From Haloferax sp. Q22 (lineage in GTDB: Archaea; Halobacteriota; Halobacteria; Halobacteriales; Haloferacaceae), in the NCBI RefSeq assembly GCF_001482285.1, contig NZ_LOEP01000022.1:62001-126000 (forward strand): DNA of 64,000 nucleotides, read 5' to 3'. Positions within the stretch are counted from its first letter, which is position 1; each line of letters starts with the position of its first letter. Both the position numbers and the translations under genes were made by a program. The notes below the pieces were generated by a model. That model saw nothing but the letters and a program-made list of their open reading frames with translations. It did not search any database and had not been told where the DNA came from. Of this stretch, positions 49,237 through 56,127 are shown piece by piece.

Positions 49237-49650
49237 ATGAGCATGCGACCGCGGTCGGGAATCGTCGGCGTCTCGGCGCTCGCATTCGTCGTGGTCCTCG
49301 GCGGCCTGAGCGCACTTCGGGCGTGGAACCTCGAACCGCCGACACACGTGCAGTCGCTCGTCGTCGACACGGGCGCGGTTCTCGTCGTCGCCAGCGTCGC
49401 GTCTCACGTCGCCCGTGGAGAGCGCGTCGGCACGCGAATTGGCGAGGGTATCGTACTCGCCTTCGGCCCGTGTCTCGGGTTCGCGGTTAACCTGTTCGCC
49501 CCGGTTTCGGCGATGGAGTCGCCGCTGTGGGTCGCGTACCCGCTCGTCGCTGGCGCGGTGCTCGCGCTCGCCGTCGGTGGGTTCGGTGCGGCCGTCGGCT
49601 ACGCCGTTCGAGTTGTGAAAGCGAGAAAAACCAGCGACAGCGCGTCGTAG
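49237..49650 (+). CDS. Hypothetical membrane protein, four TM segments
   Basis: A 137-residue protein with hydrophobic segments at about 9-28, 42-60, 72-90 and 100-125 and a basic C-terminus (RVVKARKTS). Unknown function. The start is uncertain between two ATGs (MSMRPRS). It ends just before the region that carries the TnpB element. Confidence 0.65.
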   Translation: MSMRPRSGIVGVSALAFVVVLGGLSALRAWNLEPPTHVQSLVVDTGAVLVVASVASHVARGERVGTRIGEGIVLAFGPCLGFAVNLFAPVSAMESPLWVAYPLVAGAVLALAVGGFGAAVGYAVRVVKARKTSDSAS

Positions 49651-49678
49651 CTCCTATTTTTCTTCGAGGAGAGAATTT

Positions 49679-49708
49679 CGCCGTTTACGGCGGGAGTGAA
49701 TCCGACAC
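49679..49708 (+). repeat. Right-end-like hairpin upstream of tnpB
   Basis: CGCCG-TTTA-CGGCG (49679-49692) is a perfect 5-bp hairpin followed by GGAGTGAATCCGACAC. It resembles the hairpin and tail at the far end of the element (CCCCGT/ACGGGG with the loop CGTTTACC, then AGGATGTCAC). It could belong to the left end of this element or be the remains of an older TnpB element's right end. Confidence 0.4.
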
Positions 49709-49753
49709 TTCCTACGCAGTCCACCGTCGATGGCAGGCTGGATATTCCACGCC

Positions 49754-49794
49754 AATCCGTAGGATTAAGTAAATCTTCCTACATAGGCTATGTA
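49754..49794 (+). promoter_or_regulatory. Promoter and twin palindromes of tnpB
   Basis: The TATA-like box ATTAAGTAAA (about 49764-49773) lies 26 nt before the tnpB ATG. A perfect palindrome AATCC-GTA-GGATT (49754-49766) abuts the box. A second, TACATA-GGC-TATGTA (49780-49794), spans the expected transcription start and the A of the ATG. Both may be left-end hairpins or sites by which tnpB expression is held down. Confidence 0.55.
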
Positions 49795-51044
49795 TGGCGA
49801 TTCAGGTCACTCGTACCTACGTTGGTTCCATCCAGAACCACCAACAGGTCTGCGATGGCCTCGACTCGCTCGGAGATTCTGCCTCGAAAATCTGGAACGT
49901 CGCACGATGGACAGCAGACCGCGTGTGGGACGAGGTTGGCAAAATCCCAAACGAAGGTTCGCTCAAATCGTACATGAAGAACCAAGCGTGCTGGAAAGAT
50001 TTGAACGCACAATCCAGTCAGAAAGTCATCGAAGAACTTTCTGACGCTTTCCAGTCATGGTTCGACCTGCGACGCAAAGACTCGAAGGCGAATCCGCCCG
50101 GCTACCGAAAAAACGGCGACAAACGGCCACGTTCCACGGTCACGTTCAAAGCAGACGGGTTCAAACACGACCCCGAGAACAATCGGGTTCGACTCAGCAA
50201 AGGCTCGAACCTCAAAGAGCATTTCTCGGACTTCATCCTCTGTGAGTACCAGACTAGCCCGGACGTTGACCTCTCGGAAGTCGAATCGGTGCAGAACGTT
50301 CGCGCCGTCTGGAACGGCGACGAATGGGAACTGCACTTCGTTTGCAAAGTCAATCTCGAAACCAACGACTCAGCAGGTGACAAGGTGGCCGGAATCGACC
50401 TCGGCATCAAAAACATCGCCACGGTCGCTTTCTCCGATGAGTACGTTCTCTACCCCGGCAACTCGCTCAAACAGGACAAGCACTACTTCACGCGTACTGA
50501 GTACGACACAGAAGGTGAGAATGGCCCGTCCGAGAGGTCAATGTGGGCACGTCGGAAACTCGCAGAGCGCGAAACGCACTTCTACCACACACTGACGGAC
50601 ACTATCATCACAGAGTGTGCCGAGCGCGGTGTTGGTACGCTTGCAGTGAGCTGGCCTGAAGACGTTCGTGACTCTGACTGGGGCAAGACTGGCAACAAGA
50701 AGTTGCATACGTGGGCGTTCGACCGCATCTACCAGTACCTCGAATACAAAGGCAAGATTCGTGGCGTTGAGGTGCTGAAAGAGAACGAGTGGGACACCTC
50801 GAAGACGTGTTCACGGTGTGGAGACGACACGAAAGGGAACCGGAAACATCGTGGGTTGTACGTCTGCTCGTCGTGTGGGTTGGTCGGAAACGCGGATTGC
50901 AACGGGGCGGAGAATATGCGTCAGAAGATAACTCCGAGTCCTCACAGTGAGGATAGGTGTAACGGCTGTGTGGCACAGCCATCGGTACACCTGTTCGACT
51001 CAGAGAGTGGTTGCTTTGCACCGCGAGAACAGGTCGTGTCGTAG
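49794..51044 (+). CDS. tnpB: RNA-guided endonuclease TnpB
   Basis: A 416-residue TnpB of the OrfB/IS1341 family, ancestor-type of Cas12. The RuvC residues are Asp202 (GIDLGIKNIAT), Glu289 (WPEDVR) and Asp368 (NADCNGAENM), all present. The zinc ribbon has CSRCGDD and CSSCG before the last RuvC motif. The N-terminal helical part is acidic for the family. It should cut DNA at a target-adjacent motif under guidance of an RNA from the element's 3' end, and so keep the element in the population. The frame is intact with no stops. The last 35 codons overlap the predicted guide RNA. Confidence 0.93.
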   Translation: MAIQVTRTYVGSIQNHQQVCDGLDSLGDSASKIWNVARWTADRVWDEVGKIPNEGSLKSYMKNQACWKDLNAQSSQKVIEELSDAFQSWFDLRRKDSKANPPGYRKNGDKRPRSTVTFKADGFKHDPENNRVRLSKGSNLKEHFSDFILCEYQTSPDVDLSEVESVQNVRAVWNGDEWELHFVCKVNLETNDSAGDKVAGIDLGIKNIATVAFSDEYVLYPGNSLKQDKHYFTRTEYDTEGENGPSERSMWARRKLAERETHFYHTLTDTIITECAERGVGTLAVSWPEDVRDSDWGKTGNKKLHTWAFDRIYQYLEYKGKIRGVEVLKENEWDTSKTCSRCGDDTKGNRKHRGLYVCSSCGLVGNADCNGAENMRQKITPSPHSEDRCNGCVAQPSVHLFDSESGCFAPREQVVS

Positions 51045-51105
51045 ACCAGCAAATATCCCACCTGCGGTACGGGAAGCCCCGTCGTTTACCACGGGGAGGA
51101 TGTCA
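50939..51105 (+). ncRNA. Predicted TnpB guide RNA (reRNA/omega RNA) scaffold
   Basis: Three stems lie in a row on the tnpB strand. The first is TCCTC/GAGGA with the loop ACAGT (50939-50953). The second is nested: AGGTGTA (50955-50961) pairs with TACACCT (50986-50992), enclosing GGCTGTG (50964-50970) and CACAGCC (50974-50980) with loop TGG. The third is CCCCGT/ACGGGG (51077-51096) at the right end. Two of them fall in the tnpB coding end. TnpB guide RNAs are known to cover the 3' part of tnpB and the right end, with the guide lying just beyond it. Here the guide would start near 51106. Confidence 0.65.
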
Positions 51106-51573
51106 CTTCTCAACGTCCGACGGCTCTCTCGTCAGGTCGTAGGTGTAGTGTCGCGGCTTGCGGTCGCGGAGCCAGTCGCGGAGCGGTTCGACCCGCGGGC
51201 GGTAGGTGAGCGTCGACCCGAGGGCGGTCAGCGGGAGGAACTTCGCCGCCTCGATTTCGTTGTCGGGGTCGCTCGGCGACGGCGTCGGGTCGTCGGCGAC
51301 GGGCGTCGCGTGGTAGAACCGCTGGAGATAGATGCGGCGGTCCGGGGCGCGAATCTCGCTCGTGAAGGCGAGCGACTGGATTTCGACTTCGACGCCGGTC
51401 TCCTCTGCGGCCTCGCGGGCGGCCGTCTCGAAGAAGAACTCCCCGGGTTCGGAGCCGCCTTTCGGTAGTCCCCAGCGGTCCTTCTCGTAGACCGCGAGCA
51501 CGGAGTTCTCCTGTAGGACGACGACGCCGGCGGCCAGGTCGTGCGGGGCGGGGGCTTCTCTCGGCGTGGACAT
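51103..51573 (-). CDS. Nudix hydrolase
   Basis: A 156-residue Nudix protein. The Nudix box GGSEPGEFFFETAAREAAEETGVEVE is at about residues 39-64 and fits GX5EX7REUXEEXGU, with Glu metal ligands. The preceding KDRWGLPKG is typical. It hydrolyses a nucleoside diphosphate linked to some group; the substrate is unknown. Its ATG overlaps the arginase stop by one base (TGATG). Its stop codon (51103-51105) lies in the tail of the TnpB element, so the C-terminus (SDVEK) may have been changed by the insertion. Confidence 0.9.
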   Translation of the reverse strand: MSTPREAPAPHDLAAGVVVLQENSVLAVYEKDRWGLPKGGSEPGEFFFETAAREAAEETGVEVEIQSLAFTSEIRAPDRRIYLQRFYHATPVADDPTPSPSDPDNEIEAAKFLPLTALGSTLTYRPRVEPLRDWLRDRKPRHYTYDLTREPSDVEK

Positions 51574-52472
51574 CAGAGAATGCGCTTGCCGAAGGCGCTT
51601 GCGGCGAGTTCGGTCGCGAGCGTCGCGGTCTCGTTGTGCTCGTCGAGGATGGGGTTGACCTCCACGAGTTCGAACGAGCGCATGGCTTCCGAGCGGGCGA
51701 CGAGTTCCATCGCCGCGTGGGCCTCGCGGTAGGTCACGCCGCCGCGGACGGGCGTCCCGACGCCGGGAGCCTCGCGGGGGTCGAGCCAGTCGAGGTCGAG
51801 GCTGATGTGGACGCCGTCGGTGCCGTCGGTCGCCACGTCGAGGGCGTCGTTCGTCACGTCGGTGATGCCGCGCTCGTCGATGTCGGACATCGTGTAGACC
51901 GTCACGTCGGAGTCGCGGACCGCCTCGGCCTCCGGGCCGTCGACGGAGCGTAGCCCGACGATGGCGACGTTTTCTTCCTTGAGGCCGGCGGCGTTCGCCC
52001 ACTCGACGCCCTCGAAGTCGCCGACGCCGAGCGCGGCGGCCAGCGGCATGCCGTGGACGTTTCCGGACGGCGAGGTGCTCGGCGTGTTGAAATCGCCGTG
52101 GGCGTCGAACCAGATGACACCGATGTCGGCGTCGCGGGCGCTCCCGACCAACGAGCCGATGGCGATGGAGTGGTCGCCGCCGAGCGCGAGCGGGATCGTT
52201 CCCTCGGCGAGCGCGGTCGAGACGGCGTCTGCGAGGCTCCTCGTCACCTCTTCGACCTCCTGGACGTGTTTGGCGTTCGCCGCCCCGGCGTCCGCGTCCC
52301 GCGTCGCGTGGTGCGGGACCGCGAGGTCGCCCGCGTCCGTCGGCGAGACGCCGGCGGACTCGAGTTGCCCCGCAAGTCCGGCGTATCGAATCGCGGAGGG
52401 ACCCATGTCCACCCCGCGTCGATTGGCACCGTAGTCCGTCGGTGCACCGAGAATCCTGACGTTCCGTTCCAT
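51573..52472 (-). CDS. rocF: Arginase
   Basis: A 299-residue ureohydrolase. Manganese-binding motifs are GGDHS (near 98), DAHGDFNTPSTSPSGNVHGMP (near 122) and SLDLDWLDP (near 225), with the Asn/Ser/Gly-rich loop of arginase rather than agmatinase. It cleaves arginine to ornithine and urea. The N-terminus LGAPTDYGANRRGVDMGPSAIRYAGL is also typical. Its stop overlaps the Nudix start, so both are translated from one mRNA. Confidence 0.93.
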   Translation of the reverse strand: MERNVRILGAPTDYGANRRGVDMGPSAIRYAGLAGQLESAGVSPTDAGDLAVPHHATRDADAGAANAKHVQEVEEVTRSLADAVSTALAEGTIPLALGGDHSIAIGSLVGSARDADIGVIWFDAHGDFNTPSTSPSGNVHGMPLAAALGVGDFEGVEWANAAGLKEENVAIVGLRSVDGPEAEAVRDSDVTVYTMSDIDERGITDVTNDALDVATDGTDGVHISLDLDWLDPREAPGVGTPVRGGVTYREAHAAMELVARSEAMRSFELVEVNPILDEHNETATLATELAASAFGKRIL

Positions 52473-52577
52473 AGTAGACCAACTCGGTCGGGGTGTTTAG
52501 TGGCATCGGAAAAACACCCTTATCGATAATTCGTACCGTCGCGTCGTCGGGCAGACCCGCGTGGCCGAACGGAGGTG

Positions 52578-53498
52578 CTACTCGTCGAGGTACGGTTCGC
52601 AGACGCGCCGAACGCCCTCCTCGAAGGAGATTTGCGGTTCCCAGCCGGTCGCTTCGCGAATCTTCGTGCAGTCGGCCATCGTGTCGTGGACGTACACGTC
52701 GAGGGGGTTTTCGATGTAGACCGGGTCGACGTCGGTGCCGAGGGTCTCGTTTATCATCCCGACCATCTCGTTGAACGAGTAGCTCTCGGCAGTCCCGAGG
52801 TTGTAGATACCCTGAAGCCGGTGGTCGGCGGCGAGTTCGATGCCGCGGACGATGTCGTCGACGTGCGTGAAGTCACGTGTCTGGGTGCCGTCGCCGAACA
52901 GTTCCGGCGACTCGCCGTTGGCAATCTGGTCGGCGAACTGCGCGACCGTGTTGGCGAACTCGCCTTTGTGTTCTTCCGCGCCGCCGAAGCCCTGATACAC
53001 CGAGAAAAAGCGGAGCCCGGCCGTCCGCATGTCGTAGTGGTGGTGGAAGTACTCCGCGTAGCGCTCGCGGGCGAGTTTCGACGCCTCGTACCCCGTGCGC
53101 GCTTCGACCGGCATGTCCTCCGGCGAGGGCTCCGTCCGAGAGCCGTAAATCGAGGACGTGGAGGCGTAGACGACGGTGTCACAGCCGTCTTCCCGCGCCT
53201 GTTCGACCGTATTCACGAAGCCTTCGACGTTGACGCGCGCGCCTTTCGTCGGGTTCTCTTCGTGCATCTTGTACGACGACAGCGCCGCGAGATGGAACAC
53301 CACGTCGACGCCCTCGGTCGGGAGGTCATCGTCGAGAACGCTCACGTCGTGGAATTCGACCGCTTCGTCGAGGTTATCGGGCGTTCCGAGGTAGAGGTCG
53401 TCGACCGCGACGACCTCGTTTTCCGCCGCGAGATGGTTCGCGAGGTTCGAGCCGATGAAGCCGGCACCGCCGGTGACGAGGACTCGTTTCCCGTTCAT
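52578..53498 (-). CDS. NAD-dependent epimerase/dehydratase (UDP-glucose 4-epimerase-like)
   Basis: A 306-residue extended short-chain dehydrogenase. The NAD motif VTGGAGFIGSNLANHLA is at about 8-24, followed by DVVFHLAALSSY and the catalytic YEASK (Tyr/Lys near 146-150) with Ser/Thr in YASTSSIYG. GDGTQTRDFTHVDDIVRG near 203 is common to UDP-sugar 4-epimerases. The likely substrate is UDP-glucose/galactose or a uronic acid form, for glycan or S-layer sugars. A TATA box (CTATACGG on the minus strand, 53520-53527) lies 26 nt before the ATG. Confidence 0.9.
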   Translation of the reverse strand: MNGKRVLVTGGAGFIGSNLANHLAAENEVVAVDDLYLGTPDNLDEAVEFHDVSVLDDDLPTEGVDVVFHLAALSSYKMHEENPTKGARVNVEGFVNTVEQAREDGCDTVVYASTSSIYGSRTEPSPEDMPVEARTGYEASKLARERYAEYFHHHYDMRTAGLRFFSVYQGFGGAEEHKGEFANTVAQFADQIANGESPELFGDGTQTRDFTHVDDIVRGIELAADHRLQGIYNLGTAESYSFNEMVGMINETLGTDVDPVYIENPLDVYVHDTMADCTKIREATGWEPQISFEEGVRRVCEPYLDE

Positions 53499-53519
53499 GT
53501 GCTACCGAACTCTCGTGAG

Positions 53520-53527
53520 CCGTATAG
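53520..53527 (-). promoter_or_regulatory. TATA box of the epimerase gene
   Basis: The minus strand reads CTATACGG, centred 26 nt from the ATG, consistent with a leaderless mRNA. Confidence 0.5.
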
Positions 53528-53557
53528 TGCTATCGACAGCATCGAGGCCGAATTAGG

Positions 53558-53576
53558 GTTCAAAATGAACATTCAT
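53558..53576. promoter_or_regulatory. Overlapping palindromes between divergent genes
   Basis: GTTCA-AAA-TGAAC (53558-53570) and ATGAA-CA-TTCAT (53565-53576) share the middle half-site, giving three TGAA/TTCA half-sites in 19 bp. They sit in the 165-bp gap between the epimerase gene and the winged-helix regulator gene, so the regulator may bind here. Confidence 0.45.
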
Positions 53577-53633
53577 GAGTGTGCCGTGGTTACAAAGTAG
53601 ACGAACGGCAGATTCGAGGCGTCATACATCGGA

Positions 53634-53639
53634 TTTAAG
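53634..53639 (+). promoter_or_regulatory. TATA box of the winged-helix regulator
   Basis: TTTAAG is centred 27 nt before the ATG at 53664. Confidence 0.5.
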
Positions 53640-53663
53640 GACGTATGTAGCGAACCATTCTCC

Positions 53664-54197
53664 ATGTCATCAATCGAGCTCACTTCGAGTCAGAAAACTA
53701 TCTTGACCGCCCTCATCAACCTCTATCGGGACTCCGAGGACGCGGTGAAGGGTGAGGATATCGCGACCGAAGTCAACCGGAACCCCGGCACCATCCGGAA
53801 CCAGATGCAGAGCCTGAAGGCGCTCCAGCTGGTCGAGGGCGTACCCGGTCCGAAGGGCGGCTACAAGCCGACCGCGAACGCCTACGAGGCGCTCGACGTG
53901 GACAAGATGGACGAGCCCGCGTTCGTCCCCCTGTTCCACAACGACGAGGAAGTCGAGGGCGTCAACGTGGACGAAATCGACCTCTCCAGCGTCCACCACC
54001 CCGAACTGTGCCGCGCCGAGATTCACGTTCAGGGCTCGGTCCGCGAGTTCCACGAGGGTGACAAGATTCGCGTCGGCCCGACGCCGCTCTCAAAGCTCGT
54101 CATCGACGGCACCCTCGACGGCAAGGACGACACGAGCAACATCCTCATCCTCCGCATCGACGACATGAAGGCACCCGTCGGCGAACCCCAGCACTAA
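53664..54197 (+). CDS. Winged-helix transcriptional regulator
   Basis: A 177-residue protein. The N-terminal winged helix (about 5-72) contains QKTILTALINLYRDSEDAVKGEDIATEVNRNPGTIRNQ and GPKGGYKPT as wing. This resembles Rrf2/TrmB or NrpR-type winged helices. A C-terminal part (about 105-177) with ELCRAEIHVQGSVREFHEGDKIRVGPTPLSKLVIDG looks beta-rich and may sense a ligand. A single Cys (near 113) argues against an Rrf2-type Fe-S cluster. Likely autoregulated or controlling the divergent epimerase. Ends with a T5 run at 54217-54221. Confidence 0.8.
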   Translation: MSSIELTSSQKTILTALINLYRDSEDAVKGEDIATEVNRNPGTIRNQMQSLKALQLVEGVPGPKGGYKPTANAYEALDVDKMDEPAFVPLFHNDEEVEGVNVDEIDLSSVHHPELCRAEIHVQGSVREFHEGDKIRVGPTPLSKLVIDGTLDGKDDTSNILILRIDDMKAPVGEPQH

Positions 54198-54313
54198 CCA
54201 CGCTCCTCTCTCCGTCTTTTTCCGGGCACTCTCCGCGCGCTCCGACCGACAGGTCCGGCGTTCGGACGCCGGCCGAACCGAACGGTGGAGTTCGGACCGC
54301 AAACACGTCAGAG

Positions 54314-54319
54314 TTTAAT
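54314..54319 (+). promoter_or_regulatory. TATA box of the small membrane protein gene
   Basis: TTTAAT is centred about 29 nt before the ATG at 54346, supporting that start. Confidence 0.45.
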
Positions 54320-54345
54320 GTAGAATAGTACACAGCTTTATCTGA

Positions 54346-54612
54346 ATGGGGGACGCAGTACTCTCCATGGCGTACAATCAGCAGAGTGCGTTCGGCATCC
54401 CATCAACGTGGGAGGAACTGAACGCCGACGTGATTGCGTTTCTCTTCACCGCAACCCTGCTTATCGGGGCGGCGTCGTTCGCTTTGATGGCCGGTGGAGA
54501 CCCCGAAACGATGGCAGTGGTCGCACTGACCGGAGTCGCGGTCGTTCTCCTTGGAACGGCTCTGGTTCGGTTCTCCGAGTATCTCCGAACGACTGAGTCG
54601 CCCTCCTTCTGA
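54346..54612 (+). CDS. Small membrane protein, two TM segments
   Basis: An 88-residue protein with hydrophobic segments at about 28-48 and 54-75 and a short polar end. The ATG at 54346 is chosen because TTTAAT lies 29 nt upstream; an internal ATG at 54367 is possible. Unknown function. Convergent with ndh. Confidence 0.6.
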   Translation: MGDAVLSMAYNQQSAFGIPSTWEELNADVIAFLFTATLLIGAASFALMAGGDPETMAVVALTGVAVVLLGTALVRFSEYLRTTESPSF

Positions 54613-54761
54613 GGACCGAAGCGTCGAGAGACCACTGCGGCGCGGCAGCGCGTATTTTCTCACACGAATCGGAACGAGGAGTCGCTGTTGCGCTCCGTAC
54701 TCCGTGAGCGCTATCGGCACTCGGGGATTGCGTCGTCGAGAAAGCGAAACCGAGTCGGCGA

Positions 54762-54789
54762 GCGTCGGGCGTCGGGCGTCGGGCGTCGC
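54762..54789. repeat. 7-bp tandem repeat
   Basis: GCGTCGG is present three times in a row, followed by one copy with a single change (GCGTCGC). It lies between convergent genes, just beyond the ndh stop. Confidence 0.7.
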
Positions 54790-54819
54790 GTCACCCGGCG
54801 GCCGGATACAGCGACCGAG

Positions 54820-56013
54820 TTACAGGTCGTTCCAGGCCGAGAGCGCGCGCTTCGGCGACGTCACGTCCGCAATCCAGTTCGCGGCGATGCCCTTCTTCAG
54901 CGTCCGCGCGAGCGGGCCGCCGAAGACGTTGACGGGGAACTCGCCGACGACCGGGAACTTTACGCCGTGAGCGACGGCGTCGTGGCCGATGGAGATGACC
55001 GTCCCCTTGTCGGTGAACGTCCAGCGCTTGAGCGGCTTGCCGGCGATGGCGCGGGCGATGTTCTCGCCGGCCACGTCCGCGGCGTCCCAGGCGGCCTGCG
55101 CCGTCGGCGGCGCGACGCTGTCGGGACCCTGCTCGACGAGGGCGCAGTCGCCGACCGCGAAGACGCGGTCGTCGCTGGTCTGGAAGTCCTCCTCGGCGAA
55201 GAAGCGGTGGGAGCGCTCGTCCTGTTCGAGTTCCACGTCGGACGCCTCGGGCTGGCCGGTGATGCCGCCGGTCCAGACGAGCACGTCGTAGTCGAGCTCC
55301 TCGGGGTCTTCGTCCTCGCCGCCGCCGATGAAGACGGTCTCCTCGTCGACCTTCGAGATGAAGTCGCCGGTGAGGATGTCGATGTCGAGGTCCTCGACGC
55401 GACGGCGGAGCGCACCCTGCAGTTCGGGGTCGTTGCCGGGGAAGATTTCGTCCATCCCCTCGACGAGTTTGATGTCGATGGGCGCGCGGTTCGTGTCGCG
55501 GTACTCGGCGACCTCGGCGGCAGTCTGGATGCCGGAGAGGCCCGCACCGCCGATGACGACCTGCGCGGGGTCGTCGCGGGAGGCGTCGGCGGCCGCCTCC
55601 TTGATGTCCTGGTGAATCTCTCGGGCGTCGTCAAGGCCCTTGAGCTGATGGGCGAACTCTTCGAGGCCCTCGATGCCGAAGAAGGCGGTCGAAGAGCCGA
55701 TGGCGACCAGCAGATAGTCGTAGTCGACGGTGTCGCCGCCTTCGAGTTCGACGACCCGGTCGTCGACGTTCACGTCGGTCGCGCGACCCTTGACGAAGTC
55801 GGTCGAGTCCTCTTTGACATCGTCGACGGGGATGGCGATGCTGGACTCGACGCTCGGGTCGCGGATGCAGCGGTGGACCTCGTGGAGGACGAGGTGGTAG
55901 TCGTGTTCGGCGACCCACGTGAGTTGTGCGTCGTGACCGAGCTCTTCTTCGAGGGTTTTGACCGCGCCGGCCCCGGCGTACCCCGAGCCGAGAACGACGA
56001 CCTGCGTGCTCAT
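54820..56013 (-). CDS. ndh: Type II NADH dehydrogenase-like flavoprotein
   Basis: A 397-residue FAD-dependent oxidoreductase. The FAD motif VVLGSGYAGAGAVKTLEEE is at the start, the NAD motif VVIGGAGLSGIQTAAEVAEY near residue 150, and the second FAD motif DDRVFAVGDCAL near 283. The C-terminal amphipathic stretch is typical of NDH-2, which moves electrons from NADH to menaquinone without pumping protons. The inverted repeat over its promoter suggests control by redox or carbon supply. Confidence 0.9.
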   Translation of the reverse strand: MSTQVVVLGSGYAGAGAVKTLEEELGHDAQLTWVAEHDYHLVLHEVHRCIRDPSVESSIAIPVDDVKEDSTDFVKGRATDVNVDDRVVELEGGDTVDYDYLLVAIGSSTAFFGIEGLEEFAHQLKGLDDAREIHQDIKEAAADASRDDPAQVVIGGAGLSGIQTAAEVAEYRDTNRAPIDIKLVEGMDEIFPGNDPELQGALRRRVEDLDIDILTGDFISKVDEETVFIGGGEDEDPEELDYDVLVWTGGITGQPEASDVELEQDERSHRFFAEEDFQTSDDRVFAVGDCALVEQGPDSVAPPTAQAAWDAADVAGENIARAIAGKPLKRWTFTDKGTVISIGHDAVAHGVKFPVVGEFPVNVFGGPLARTLKKGIAANWIADVTSPKRALSAWNDL

Positions 56014-56017
56014 GTCG

Positions 56018-56043
56018 TCGGATGCGCAGTCATCCGATAAAGG
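56018..56043 (-). promoter_or_regulatory. ndh promoter with overlapping operator repeat
   Basis: On the minus strand CCTTTATCGG (56036-56043 core) is the TATA box, 27 nt before the ATG. TCGGATG (56018-56024) and CATCCGA (56031-56037) form a perfect 7-bp inverted repeat with a 6-nt spacer. It covers the end of the TATA box and the stretch to the start site, where a bound protein would block transcription. Confidence 0.6.
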
Positions 56044-56127
56044 GGCTTTGAAACCGTCTCCACGACTGTGGTAATTTTGGCCTCCACGCCCCCAGAGCGT
56101 CGAAATCAGTGTTCGACGGTTGTCGGA

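Larger units (their letters stand above)
49679..51105 (+). mobile_element. Solitary TnpB element, IS200/IS605 (IS1341-type)
   Basis: The segment has lower GC than its surroundings and different codon use (more Lys, Asn and Ser, fewer Asp codons ending in C). It holds tnpB without a tnpA transposase, as in IS1341-type elements, which move only if a Y1 transposase is supplied elsewhere. There are no terminal inverted repeats; subterminal hairpins mark the ends. The right boundary is set near 51105, after the CCCCGT/ACGGGG hairpin and GGATGTCAC. The left boundary is uncertain, between about 49660 and 49750. Confidence 0.75.

Noticed and set aside
49651-51105. Complete IS605 with tnpA
   Set aside because: No Y1 HUH transposase frame exists on either strand around tnpB.
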